A DNA stretch of 45,639 nt from Pseudoruegeria sp. SK021 (GCF_002119405.1 NZ_MTBG01000026.1:1-45639); one strand, 5' to 3'; numbered from the stretch's first letter, positions 25,988 to 36,512 are shown. Notes: a model not told the origin generated them from the sequence alone. A program made the numbers and translations.

Positions 25988-27031
25988 CTATCGGCTGCGC
26001 GGATCAAGGACGCGGTACAGCACATCCGAGAGCTTGTTGATGAGAATGAAGACTGCCCCGATGACCAACGTGGCCCCAAGCACCGCGTTCATATCAGCAT
26101 TCAGCAGCGCCACCGTCAGGTAATTTCCAATCCCCGGCCAGCTGAACACAGTCTCAATCATCACCGATCCTTCCAGCAGCGCCGCGTAGGACAACCCAAT
26201 GACAGTAATCAACGGCACCCGAATCGGGCGGAACCCATGGACCCAGATGACCCGCCATTCCGAGACGCCTTTGACCCGGGCGGTGGTGATGTATTCTTGG
26301 CTAAGCTGGTCCAGCATGAAACTGCGGGTCATGCGCGCGATATAGGCCAGCGAAAAGAACCCTAGGATTGTTGCCGGCAGGATCAAATGGTCCAGTGCGT
26401 TCCAGAACACTTGCCAATCCCCGGCAAGCGCGGCGTCCACCAGCATCAAACCGGTTCGGGGTTCGACAAGGCCCTCATAGAAAATGTCGACGCGTCCCGG
26501 TCCGGCCACCCAGCCAAGTGTGGCGTAGAAAAGCACGAGGCCAACCAGCCCCAACCAAAACGCCGGCACCGAATAACCGAGTAGGGCAAACACTCGGATG
26601 ACCTGATCGACCCATGTTCCTTTGCGCGCCGCGGCCCAGACCCCCATTGGCACACCCAATCCGACCCCAATCGCGATGCCAAGCGTCGCCATTTCCAACG
26701 TGGCAGGAAACACGCGGGCCAGATCATCAGCAACAGGCCTGTTGGTCGACACAGACCGCCCCAGATCGCCTTGGAACACATCGCCGACATACGACAAGAA
26801 TTGCACGATCAGCGGCCGATCCAGCCCCATCGCAACTTTGGCCGCATCGTATTGTTCTTGGGTCGCGCGGTCGCCAACCACCGACAGCACCGGGTCGATC
26901 GGGATGACCCGGCCAATGAAAAAGGTGATCGCCATCAAGCCCACAAACGTCAGCAGCGTGACCACGACAAAGCCGCCCAACGCACCGAGGGTGGTTTTCA
27001 GCCTGCGTGATTTCGTTCCGTCTGTGCTCAT
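25988..27031 (-). CDS. Peptide-type ABC transporter permease (DppB/OppB-like)
   Basis: Inner-membrane permease of 347 residues with the family layout: first helix after residue 14, the TQEQYDAAKVAMGLDRPL loop, DLGRSVSTNRPV, and the contact loop EYITTARVKGVSEWRVIWVHGFR. Start ATG 27031 follows AAGGGG at moderate distance; in-frame upstream codons reach 27157 but run into the AT-rich control region. It heads the minus-strand unit and is divergent from the XRE-cupin regulator. Confidence 0.91.
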   Translation of the reverse strand: MSTDGTKSRRLKTTLGALGGFVVVTLLTFVGLMAITFFIGRVIPIDPVLSVVGDRATQEQYDAAKVAMGLDRPLIVQFLSYVGDVFQGDLGRSVSTNRPVADDLARVFPATLEMATLGIAIGVGLGVPMGVWAAARKGTWVDQVIRVFALLGYSVPAFWLGLVGLVLFYATLGWVAGPGRVDIFYEGLVEPRTGLMLVDAALAGDWQVFWNALDHLILPATILGFFSLAYIARMTRSFMLDQLSQEYITTARVKGVSEWRVIWVHGFRPIRVPLITVIGLSYAALLEGSVMIETVFSWPGIGNYLTVALLNADMNAVLGATLVIGAVFILINKLSDVLYRVLDPRSR

Positions 27032-27153
27032 GGGCGATGACCCCTTTCCGACATCCGCAGGTCTAGCGTTGCTTGCGCCCAAGTGACGAGCGGGCCGAGT
27101 TTGGCAGTCGCCGCGCGGTTTGGTGACAAGGACATAAGACAAATTTCTGCCAC

Positions 27154-27187
27154 ACAAAAATAATTTTATCTATACAAAAATAATTTT
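27154..27187. promoter_or_regulatory. Tandem AT-rich operator repeats between importer and regulator
   Basis: The 14-mer ACAAAAATAATTTT occurs twice (27154-27167 and 27174-27187), start-to-start distance 20 bp, about two helical turns. Each copy contains a near-palindrome AAAATAATTTT. The site lies between divergent oppB-like and XRE-cupin genes and is the best candidate operator for the XRE-cupin protein. Repeats are seen; the binding partner is inferred. Confidence 0.65.
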
Positions 27188-27250
27188 TGCACCTTTCGCC
27201 GGAGTATGTCAGCCTGTGCAGGATCGTCCCCAAAAGAAGGATGAACACTG

Positions 27251-27898
27251 ATGAGCGCAACAAAAACCAGATCCGAGCCGCAACTCGGACCCGCTATCCG
27301 CAAGCGTCGCAAACAAATGCAGCTGACTCTAAAGGATTTGGGCAAAAAATCTGGCGTATCGGTGGGCTATCTGAGCCAAGTCGAACGCGACAACGCAACC
27401 CCATCTCTGGGGACCTTGGCGCAGATCTCGGATGCGCTGGATGTCGGGCTGGAGTATTTTGTCGTCGCGTCGAAGCCGTCAGACGGACTGACCCGAGCCG
27501 GACATCGGCCAAGTTTTTCTGTGGCGGATTCGTCGCTGACCTATGAATCCCTCGCCACCAATTTTCCCGGGTCTGACCTGTCGAGCTACATTCTGCATGT
27601 TCCAGCCGGATACCGATCTGAAACCGTGTGCCATGCGGGCGAAGAACTCATCTATGTGCTGGACGGTGTGATCGATCAAAGCCTCGGCGATCAGACCTTT
27701 CGTATGACGTCCGGCGACTGCCTGCATTACAGCGGCCAGACCCCGCATTCGTGGCGCAATCCCACAGACAATCCGGCGCGTCTTTTATGGACCGGCACTT
27801 TGGCCGTGCTCAGCCGAACCGGCGCACTGAAGCACACTGAAACACCCCACAAACAAGAGGCGACAGAAGTCCCCGATCCTATTTCCTCAGCCATCTGA
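27251..27898 (+). CDS. XRE-family regulator with C-terminal cupin domain
   Basis: Transcription factor of 215 residues. An N-terminal lambda-repressor-like helix-turn-helix (about 12-66: LGPAIRKRRKQMQLTLKDLGKKSGVS split across helices, then GYLSQVERDNATPS) is joined to a cupin domain (about 105-180) containing CHAGEELIYVLDG and LHYSGQTPHSW. Such fusions regulate amine, amino acid or peptide catabolism, with the ligand bound in the cupin. It stands divergent from the importer permeases and 13 nt upstream of the importer's binding-protein gene, so it probably controls both units through the repeats at 27154-27187. Confidence 0.9.
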   Translation: MSATKTRSEPQLGPAIRKRRKQMQLTLKDLGKKSGVSVGYLSQVERDNATPSLGTLAQISDALDVGLEYFVVASKPSDGLTRAGHRPSFSVADSSLTYESLATNFPGSDLSSYILHVPAGYRSETVCHAGEELIYVLDGVIDQSLGDQTFRMTSGDCLHYSGQTPHSWRNPTDNPARLLWTGTLAVLSRTGALKHTETPHKQEATEVPDPISSAI

Positions 27899-27911
27899 CA
27901 AGGAGCACCCT

Positions 27912-29501
27912 TTGAAATCCCTTAGATCCACACTTTTGGCCAGCGCCCTGATCCTGCCGCTTGCAGCCCCGGCCACCTTCGCTGCAACCCCGGATGGGGT
28001 TTTGGTCGTCGCCCAAAACATCGATGACATCGTCGCCATCGACCCGGCGCAGGCCTATGAGTTTACCTCGGGCGAGTTGGTCACGAACCTCTATGACCGC
28101 CTCGTGCAATATGACGCGGCCGACACCACGACGTTGGCGGCCGGTCTTGCGTCGTCTTGGGACGCCGATGCCGAGGCGAAAACGATCACCTTTACCCTGC
28201 GGGATGGGGCGACATTTGCCTCCGGCAACCCGCTGACAGCGGAAGACGTGATCTATTCGTTCGGACGGGTCATCAAGCTGAACCTGACACCGGCGTTTAT
28301 CCTGACCCAACTTGGCTGGACGCCCGAGAATATCGACGCAATGGTCACCGGCGAAGGCGATACGGTCACCGTCAAATATGAAGGCGACTTCTCGCCTGCG
28401 TTTGTGCTGAACGTTTTGGCGTCTCGCCCTGCCTCCATTGTCGATAGTGTCTTGGTCAAAGAGAACGCGATCGATGGCGATATGGGCAACGCATGGCTGA
28501 ACGAGAACGCCGCCGGGTCTGGGCCCTTCGTTCTGGATCGCTACGCGCCGGCACAAATGATCCGGATGCGCGCGAATGACACCTATTTCAACGGGGCGCC
28601 GAAGATTGATAGCGTGATTATTCAGCACGTTGCCGAAGCGGCCACTCAGCAACTGTTGCTTGAACAAGGCGACGTCGATCTGGCGCGCAATTTGACCCCG
28701 GACCAGATCGCCTCGCTGGATGATGACGACATCAAGGTCGAAACCTTCCCGCAGGCCGCCGTGCATTTTCTGTCGTTCAACCAGAAAACCGAAAGCCTGA
28801 CCAACCCGGCCGTGTGGGAAGCCGCGCGATATCTTGTCAACTACGAGGGCATGACGGACACCATCATCAATGGTCAAATGGAAACCCACCAAGCCTTCTG
28901 GCCAAAAGGGTTCCCCGGCTCTTACGATGAAACCCCGTTCACCTATGATCCGGCAAAGGCGAAAGAGATTCTCGAAGCCGCAGGCATCACCGAACCGATT
29001 ACTGTCTCGCTGGATGTCATCAACGCAGCCCCGTTCACCGATATGGCACAATCGCTGCAGGCCAGCTTTGCCGATGCTGGGATCAACTTTGAAATCCTGC
29101 CCGGAACCGGTGCTCAAGTGATCACCAAATATCGCGAGCGCACCCATCAGGCGATGCTGCTCTATTGGGGTCCCGACTTCATGGACCCGCATTCCAACGC
29201 CAAAGCCTTCGCCTATAATTCCGATAATTCGGATGCGAACTATGCGGCGACCACAACATGGCGCAACGCGTGGGCGGTGCCGGATGAGATGAATAAAAAG
29301 ACCATGGCTGCGTTGTCGGAAACGGATCCTGACACCCGTCTCGACATGTACCGCGAGTTGCAAAAAGAGGTTCAGGAGACATCGCCAATCGTCATCATGT
29401 TTCAAGCGGCCTATCAGGTGGCAATGGACGAAGATGTCACCGGCTATGTGAACGGCGCGACCTCGGACTTTGTCTACTACCGCCTCGTCGAAAAAGACTA
29501 A
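27912..29501 (+). CDS. Family 5 solute-binding protein of the peptide-type importer
   Basis: Periplasmic binding protein of 529 residues (SBP_bac_5 family). It starts with TTG 27912 behind AAGGAG. A signal peptide ends near residue 25 (APATFA). Family phrases DDIVAIDPAQAYEF, GATFASGNPLTAEDVIYSFGR and PAKAKEILEAAG are present. It sits on the opposite strand from its permeases and ATPases but beside their shared regulator, and upstream of an M24 peptidase. Ligand is unknown: peptides, amino acid derivatives or opine-like compounds are all possible. Confidence 0.92.
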   Translation: MKSLRSTLLASALILPLAAPATFAATPDGVLVVAQNIDDIVAIDPAQAYEFTSGELVTNLYDRLVQYDAADTTTLAAGLASSWDADAEAKTITFTLRDGATFASGNPLTAEDVIYSFGRVIKLNLTPAFILTQLGWTPENIDAMVTGEGDTVTVKYEGDFSPAFVLNVLASRPASIVDSVLVKENAIDGDMGNAWLNENAAGSGPFVLDRYAPAQMIRMRANDTYFNGAPKIDSVIIQHVAEAATQQLLLEQGDVDLARNLTPDQIASLDDDDIKVETFPQAAVHFLSFNQKTESLTNPAVWEAARYLVNYEGMTDTIINGQMETHQAFWPKGFPGSYDETPFTYDPAKAKEILEAAGITEPITVSLDVINAAPFTDMAQSLQASFADAGINFEILPGTGAQVITKYRERTHQAMLLYWGPDFMDPHSNAKAFAYNSDNSDANYAATTTWRNAWAVPDEMNKKTMAALSETDPDTRLDMYRELQKEVQETSPIVIMFQAAYQVAMDEDVTGYVNGATSDFVYYRLVEKD

Positions 29502-29508
29502 CAAACAG

Positions 29509-29543
29509 GGATCGGGTCGGCGGTATCACCGGCGACCTGATCC
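29509..29543 (+). promoter_or_regulatory. Hairpin between binding protein and peptidase genes
   Basis: An 11-bp stem (GGATCGGGTCG with CGACCTGATCC, one G-U pair) encloses a second short stem (CGGT/ACCG). It begins 7 nt after the binding-protein stop. There is no T-run, so it may stabilise the upstream message or reduce read-through into the peptidase gene. Confidence 0.55.
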
Positions 29544-29591
29544 ACCCTCTGCCTCTCAGAACAGTGATCCCCTAACAACCCGGAGCCCAAT

Positions 29592-30698
29592 ATGACCGCC
29601 ACGTCCCGCACGAATTCCCGCCTATCCGATTTGCGGGCGCGGATGGTTGAGACCAGCACGGATCTGGTCGCGCTTGGCCCGTCAAGCCATATGGCGTGGC
29701 TGTCGGGCGTCCATCCGCATGGCGACGAACGCCCCGTGTTGCTGCTTGTCAGCCAAGACTATGCTGGCTTCCTGATGCCTGCGCTGAACGGGGCTGCCGC
29801 ACGGCAATCAACCGATTTGCCCTTCCATGCGTGGCGCGATGACGACGGTCCCACCGGCGCGCTGAACGAACTTCTGGCGGCCTGCAAGGCAACCGGCCCT
29901 CGCCTCAAAGTGGCGCTGGATGAAACAATGCGCACAGATTTCGCGTTGCGCCTGCTCGATGCGATGGATGCGCCATCCCGTTGCTTCACGGAAGATACCG
30001 TTGGCGTGCTCCGCGCCTCGAAAGATGCCGCCGAATTTGATGCGATCAAAGCCGCTCATTTGCTGAACGATCTGGCAATGACAGCCGCCTTTGATGCCCT
30101 GACCATCGGCGTTACGGAACGTGAGATTCAGGCCGTGATCGCCGCCTCTTACAAAGCCCATGGGGCCGATCTGGAATTCTGTTCGGTTTGCTTTGGCGCA
30201 TCAGGAGCGTTCCCGCATCACTATTCCAGCAATGCGAAACTGACGCCGGATACGGCCGTGCTGATCGACACCGGCTGCCGCCTCAATGGATATCCGTCGG
30301 ACATGACACGATGTGGATTTTTCGGCACACCGACCGAACGCTATAAAAACGTGTTCGATACCGTGGAACGTGCCGTGCAAGCCGCCTTGGCTGCGGCAAA
30401 GCCCGGCGTCAAAGCCTGTGACGTTGATAAAGCCGCCCGGGATGTCATTGCCGCGGCGGGCTATGGCGACAAGTTTTTACACCGGACCGGTCATGGCCTT
30501 GGCATCGATATTCACGAACCGCCCTATATCGCAGGAAACTCCACAGCCGTGCTGGCCAAAGGCAACGTTTTCTCGATCGAGCCGGGCATCTACATCAGCG
30601 GCAACTTCGGCGTTCGCCTCGAAGAAATCGTCATCCTCGACGACAGTGGCCCTGAAATTTTCTCTGAAATGCCTCGGGACATGATCCGGCGCCCATGA
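29592..30698 (+). CDS. M24 family metallopeptidase (Xaa-Pro aminopeptidase/creatinase-like)
   Basis: Cytoplasmic hydrolase of 368 residues with an N-terminal creatinase-like domain (about 1-135) and a C-terminal pita-bread domain. All five dinuclear metal ligands are visible: Asp in LIDTG, Asp in PSDMTR, His in RTGHGLGIDIHE, Glu in SIEPGIY and Glu in VRLEE. This argues for an active metallopeptidase rather than creatinase, which lacks the metals. It follows the binding-protein gene and probably processes what the importer brings in, for example proline-containing peptides. Ectoine hydrolases are also M24 proteins, but no ectoine genes are nearby. Confidence 0.88.
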   Translation: MTATSRTNSRLSDLRARMVETSTDLVALGPSSHMAWLSGVHPHGDERPVLLLVSQDYAGFLMPALNGAAARQSTDLPFHAWRDDDGPTGALNELLAACKATGPRLKVALDETMRTDFALRLLDAMDAPSRCFTEDTVGVLRASKDAAEFDAIKAAHLLNDLAMTAAFDALTIGVTEREIQAVIAASYKAHGADLEFCSVCFGASGAFPHHYSSNAKLTPDTAVLIDTGCRLNGYPSDMTRCGFFGTPTERYKNVFDTVERAVQAALAAAKPGVKACDVDKAARDVIAAAGYGDKFLHRTGHGLGIDIHEPPYIAGNSTAVLAKGNVFSIEPGIYISGNFGVRLEEIVILDDSGPEIFSEMPRDMIRRP

Positions 30699-31142
30699 GT
30701 TCCTGAGAGGGTGTCGTAAATTTGGGTATCGCGTCAACTGAACTCAATCAGCTCTGACGCGATTTCGGCCAAATGAATCGATGCTTTCCACGCCCTTGCA
30801 AGCATCATCGGGCTCCGCATCATGGGGCCGGATGGACATGCCTGCACGACGACCAAACAGCCCGGAAACGCGCTTGATCTTGCCAGACAGGCCGAAGGTG
30901 GGCGGCTTTTGCGCTGACCGTAACAGGCCTCTCCTGCCATTCCCTTAGCCGACCGTCTTACCGCCGTTCTCAGCGTCGCCGTGACGCTTGCAGTAGATTG
31001 CATCCGCCTCTACGACTTTTATAAGCGCCAGCATATGGGCAAGCAGGGTCAGCCACCCCCGGTTCCGATCGCGAAATCAGGATCTGATAGGGTGGCGGTG
31101 CAAGCCGTATCGGTGGACGCGAAATATTAGGGGGAGGGTGCC
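30699..31142. other. Gene-free interval before the TRAP transporter
   Basis: About 444 bases without a supportable gene. A minus-strand frame (30734-31003) is open but has no recognisable features. The TRAP genes' promoter and the strong GGGAGGG ribosome site (31131-31137) are at the right end. The segment beginning GAGAGGGTGTCGTAAATTT just after the peptidase stop resembles the style of an IS end, but I found no matching inverted repeat. Confidence 0.4.
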
Positions 31143-31760
31143 TTGAAAGGCCTTATTCAGTTCAGTCGTGGAATCGACCGGATGACGACGTGGATCGGAC
31201 AGGGCGTTTCCTGGTTGATCCTCGCCGCCGTCCTCGTCAGCGCCACGAATGCCGTAGTCCGCAAGGCGTTCGACCTATCGTCCAATGCCTGGCTTGAATT
31301 GCAATGGTATCTGTTCGGCGCTGTCTTCATGCTGGCCGCCGCCTGGACATTGCAGAAGAACGAACATGTCCGGATCGACGTGATCTCGTCACGGTTAAAA
31401 CAACGAACCCGGATTTGGATCGACCTGATCTGTCACATCGGGTTCCTGATGCCCTTCGCGACACTGATGGTCTGGCTCTCGTGGCCCTTCTTCTGGCGAT
31501 CCTGGAGCTCGGGTGAGCAGTCAATGAATGCTGGTGGGCTGATCCTCTGGCCTGCTAAATTTCTTGTTCTATTAGGTTTTATCATTTTGATTATGCAGGG
31601 CATATCCGAGATCATCAAGACCGTGGCGATCCTACATGGGGATCTCCCTCCTCCCGGCGATAGCGACGAAGATCACCTTCCTCCTGAACTGCGCGAACAT
31701 GCGCATTTCGTCCACCAGATTGACGAGGGACAAACGTCCGGAGGTCGCGCCGATGCTTGA
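31143..31760 (+). CDS. TRAP transporter small permease (DctQ)
   Basis: Four-helix membrane protein of 205 residues, the small subunit of a tripartite ATP-independent periplasmic transporter. It starts with TTG 31143 behind GGGAGGG. Family features include the paired helices, EHVRIDVI at about residues 76-83, and a hydrophilic C-terminus rich in Asp, Glu and His. Its last 8 nt overlap the start of the large permease, so the two are coupled. Confidence 0.9.
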   Translation: MKGLIQFSRGIDRMTTWIGQGVSWLILAAVLVSATNAVVRKAFDLSSNAWLELQWYLFGAVFMLAAAWTLQKNEHVRIDVISSRLKQRTRIWIDLICHIGFLMPFATLMVWLSWPFFWRSWSSGEQSMNAGGLILWPAKFLVLLGFIILIMQGISEIIKTVAILHGDLPPPGDSDEDHLPPELREHAHFVHQIDEGQTSGGRADA

Positions 31761-33642
31761 GCTTATTGCCCACAACCTTGCCCCAATCATGTTTGCCACT
31801 GTGATGGGCATGCTGCTGATCGGCTATCCGGTGGCACTGACGCTGGCGGCAGGAGGCCTGTTCTTTTTCGTCGTCGGCGTGGCGCTTTCGGAAATCGCGC
31901 CGTCGCAAATCAATCTTTTCTGGCCGTTGCTCGGGGCCCAACCGGAAAGGGTGTTCGGCATTATGTCGAACGACACCCTGTTAGCGATCCCGTTCTTTAC
32001 CTTTATGGGGCTGATCCTCGAACGGTCCGGCATGGCTGAGGATCTGCTCGAGACGATCGGTCAGCTTTTCGGCCCGATCCGCGGCGGACTGGCCTATGCG
32101 GTGATCTTCGTCGGCGCGCTATTGGCCGCCACAACAGGCGTTGTCGCGGCTTCTGTGATCGCGATGGGTCTCATCTCGCTGCCCATCATGCAGCGGTTCG
32201 GCTATGCGCAATCGGCTGCGACAGGCACCATTGTCGCGGCGGGCACCTTGGCACAGATCGTGCCGCCGTCGCTGGTCCTGATCGTCATGGCAGACCAGTT
32301 GGGTGTGTCGGTGGGCGACATGTATCTTGGCGCGATCTTTCCGTCGCTGATGCTTGTGGCGTTCTACTGTTTGTACATCTTTTTCCTGTCTTGGGTCCGG
32401 CCTGACATGGTTCCTGCCCTGCCCGAATCCGAGCGCACGCTGGGAAAAGGCATCCGGTCTCTGCTCGCCTCGTTTGTTGCGGCCTTGGCTATTTATTTCG
32501 TCGGCGCGCATTGGATTTTTGCCGAAATGACCCCCGCGACCGGGGTTGTCGCCGCGGCTGTAACCGCCGTGCTACTGCCCTTCCTGTTCGCGGTGGCCAA
32601 TCGCGTCTTTGGACTAAACATCCTGTCGCACCTCGCAGAGCAAGTGATCATCGTGCTGATCCCGCCATTGGCGCTGATCTTTCTTGTGCTTGGGACAATC
32701 TTCCTCGGCATCGCCACACCGACCGAGGGCGGCGCAATGGGGGCGGTTGGGGCGCTTCTTCTGGCTTTGGCCAAGAAGCGGCTCAGCTTCACGATCCTGC
32801 GCTCGTCACTGGAGGCGACGACCAAACTTTCTGCGTTCGTCATGTTCATTCTCATCGGCGCGCGGGTGTTCGGGCTGACCTTCTATGGGGTCAACGGCAA
32901 CGTCTGGCTTGAAGAGTTGCTGCTGAAGCTGCCCGGCGGCGAATACGGCTTCTTGGCTGTGGTCACAATTGTCGTGTTCATCTTGGGGTGCTTCCTCGAC
33001 TTCTTCGAGATCGCCTTTATCTTGGTGCCGTTGCTGGCACCGGTTGCCACCACCTTGGGAATCGATCTGATTTGGTTCGGGGTGATCCTGGGGATTAACC
33101 TGCAGACCAGTTTCCTCACCCCACCCTTCGGCTTTTCATTGTTCTATCTGCGGTCGGTGGCCCCCGCACGTGAATGGCATGATGAAAGCACCGGACGGCG
33201 GATGCCGGCGATCCGAACGTCGGAAATCTACAAGGGGGCAGTGCCGTTCATCTTCATCAATGCGCTGATGATCGCGCTGGTCATCAGCTTCCCGTACTTA
33301 GTCACACACTACAAATCAGCCCCGGTAACGACCGCTCCTTCAAGCTTTCAGCTTCAGGCGCCAGCTGGCGGAGGGCTTGGCCAGATTCCCATGGGCGGCT
33401 TGGGAAGTGGCGGTGCTGATAATGGTGGCGGGTTGGGCCTGCCACCCTTGGGCGGCTTCGGCGCACCCTCTGGCGGATCGGCGCCAAGCGGCAATGACGG
33501 CGGGCTGGGCCTGCCACCGCTGGGTGGTGGCACCGGCGGCCCGCCCGCGGGTCTTGGCGGCGCGGATACAGGGAATGGTGGCGGTCTTGGCGGCACTGCG
33601 CCTGAGACGCACGATCTCAGCCAACCGCCAAGCTTCAACTAA
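31753..33642 (+). CDS. TRAP transporter large permease (DctM) with a Gly/Pro-rich tail
   Basis: Large membrane subunit of 629 residues using the sodium or proton gradient for uptake. Start ATG 31753 follows the small-permease frame; the open frame from 31636 only repeats that gene in another frame. The membrane part (about 1-515) has the DctM phrases NDTLLAIPFFTFMGLILE, GALLAATTGVVAASVIAMG and NLQTSFLTPPFGFSLFYLR. After the last helix (near HYKSAP, residue 520) comes a tail of about 108 residues rich in Gly, Pro, Leu and Ala, with GGLGLPPLGG twice (from DNA 33427 and 33499). The tail is low-complexity, probably disordered, and not part of the transport core. A bidirectional terminator follows. 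Confidence 0.92.
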   Translation: MLELIAHNLAPIMFATVMGMLLIGYPVALTLAAGGLFFFVVGVALSEIAPSQINLFWPLLGAQPERVFGIMSNDTLLAIPFFTFMGLILERSGMAEDLLETIGQLFGPIRGGLAYAVIFVGALLAATTGVVAASVIAMGLISLPIMQRFGYAQSAATGTIVAAGTLAQIVPPSLVLIVMADQLGVSVGDMYLGAIFPSLMLVAFYCLYIFFLSWVRPDMVPALPESERTLGKGIRSLLASFVAALAIYFVGAHWIFAEMTPATGVVAAAVTAVLLPFLFAVANRVFGLNILSHLAEQVIIVLIPPLALIFLVLGTIFLGIATPTEGGAMGAVGALLLALAKKRLSFTILRSSLEATTKLSAFVMFILIGARVFGLTFYGVNGNVWLEELLLKLPGGEYGFLAVVTIVVFILGCFLDFFEIAFILVPLLAPVATTLGIDLIWFGVILGINLQTSFLTPPFGFSLFYLRSVAPAREWHDESTGRRMPAIRTSEIYKGAVPFIFINALMIALVISFPYLVTHYKSAPVTTAPSSFQLQAPAGGGLGQIPMGGLGSGGADNGGGLGLPPLGGFGAPSGGSAPSGNDGGLGLPPLGGGTGGPPAGLGGADTGNGGGLGGTAPETHDLSQPPSFN

Positions 33643-33660
33643 CGGACGTGCAGAAATTGA

Positions 33661-33690
33661 AAAGGCCCGCCAAATTTTTGGCGGGCCTTT
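33661..33690. terminator. Bidirectional terminator between TRAP permease and binding protein
   Basis: Perfect 14-bp stem AAAGGCCCGCCAAA with TTTGGCGGGCCTTT and a 2-nt loop. A-rich on one side and T-rich on the other, so it serves both the plus-strand permease gene and the minus-strand binding-protein gene, which converge here. Confidence 0.9.
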
Positions 33691-33727
33691 ATCTTTATAG
33701 GGTCAGGTCTCGCTGAAATTACAGCGA

Positions 33728-35179
<1,452 letters not shown>

Positions 35180-36352
35180 TCATTCGTTTTGCAAATCGGC
35201 CCCGAACAGCCCCAAGAAATCGCTCAGCGGAAAGGCGTCGACCCCCTGCCCCAACCTGAGATGCGCCGCCCCACCATGCACGACGATCCGCCTGCTGACA
35301 GCAAGATCATCGCACGCAATATGAAACCCGCGCGACAGCCGCGGGGATGTGCTGCGTGTGATGTCAATCGCCCATGTTTCGCCGTTCATCTGCACCAATA
35401 GATCAATTTCCGCGCCTGCGGCAGAGCGGTAGAAATGCATCGGCGTGCCCTCAGGCAGGACAGATGCGATGTTCTCGATCACGAACCCTTCCCAGCTATC
35501 GCCCTGCTTAGGATGCCCAAGCAAGGTCTCAAGATTTGGAATCTGGAGAAGACTATGCAGCACACCGGTATCGCGGATGTAGATTTTCGGGGCTTTGACC
35601 AGCCGCTTGCCCGCATTGCTTTGCCAAGGTTGCAGGCGCCGCACCAACAGCAGATCGACCAGGAGATCCAGATAGGTCTTAACTGTCTTGCTATCCACAT
35701 CAAGGTTCCGCGCCAAGGCCGCGGCATTTAACAGCCCGCCATCCAGTTGCGCCAACATGGTCCAGAACCGCCGCAGACGCTCGACCGGAACGCGCGGGCC
35801 AAACATCGGAATATCGCGTTCCAGATACGTGCGGATGAAATCCTGCCGCCAGCGATCGCTGGCCCGGTCCGTGTCCGCCAAATAGCTGTCAGGATACCCG
35901 CCGCGCACCCACAACCTTTCGATCCCCGCGGCCCCGACCTCCAGCAGATTCAATGGATGTATTTCAGAGTATGCAAGTCGCCCGGCCAAGGTTTCGCCAG
36001 ACTGGCGCAGCAGTTCCGTCGACGGCGACCCTAAGATCAAGAATTGCCCCACGCGCCGCCCTGCCCTGCGGCTATCGTCGATCACAGCGCGCAATTCCTG
36101 AAAAATCTCAGGTGCCCGGTGTATGTTATCCAAGATCACCAGCTTGTCGCTGTGTTGGCGAAAATAAGGGCCGGGTTCGGTCAATTTCACCCGGTCACGG
36201 TCGCTTTCAAGGTCAAGATATACCGCCGGGCGCTCCTCTGCGATGCCCCGCGCCAGCGTGGTTTTCCCGACCTGCCGCGACCCGAGAATCACAACCGCTG
36301 GGTCTCTTTTGAGAAGCTCGGTAATTTCACGATGTTTTTGACGCGCTAACAT
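35180..36352 (-). CDS. AAA ATPase with DUF4143 domain
   Basis: Protein of 390 residues of the widespread AAA_14-DUF4143 family. Start ATG 36352 gives MLARQKHREI; the open frame further upstream is not protein-like. Walker A is GSRQVGKTT (24-32). The Walker B position reads LVILDNIHRAPE, so the usual Asp-Glu is Asp-Asn. DUF4143 in the second half ends with a PD-(D/E)XK-like stretch (GAEIDLLVQMNGETWAIDITRS). The cellular role of the family is not established. It stands next to, and divergent from, repA, but similar genes occur singly in many genomes, so a link with plasmid maintenance is only a possibility. Confidence 0.88.
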   Translation of the reverse strand: MLARQKHREITELLKRDPAVVILGSRQVGKTTLARGIAEERPAVYLDLESDRDRVKLTEPGPYFRQHSDKLVILDNIHRAPEIFQELRAVIDDSRRAGRRVGQFLILGSPSTELLRQSGETLAGRLAYSEIHPLNLLEVGAAGIERLWVRGGYPDSYLADTDRASDRWRQDFIRTYLERDIPMFGPRVPVERLRRFWTMLAQLDGGLLNAAALARNLDVDSKTVKTYLDLLVDLLLVRRLQPWQSNAGKRLVKAPKIYIRDTGVLHSLLQIPNLETLLGHPKQGDSWEGFVIENIASVLPEGTPMHFYRSAAGAEIDLLVQMNGETWAIDITRSTSPRLSRGFHIACDDLAVSRRIVVHGGAAHLRLGQGVDAFPLSDFLGLFGADLQNE

Positions 36353-36512
36353 CCTAGCAATATCGGAACTAAATTCCCGATTTACAAGGTTAAACCCATG
36401 ACGCGGGCAATCAACACCCGCCCCATCCTGCCGCGCTCCGCCTGCGGTCGTTTTATCTTGCAGGAATCGCGAGAATGGGCAAAGTGAATACGGCAATAAC
36501 AGAATTAAACGA

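Noticed and set aside
29592-30698. Ectoine hydrolase (DoeA/EutD) assignment for the M24 protein
   Set aside because: No ectoine catabolic or transport genes nearby; general M24 metallopeptidase is the safer call.
30734-31003. 89-codon minus-strand frame before the TRAP genes
   Set aside because: No homology recognised and no ribosome site; composition alone explains an open frame in G+C-rich DNA.
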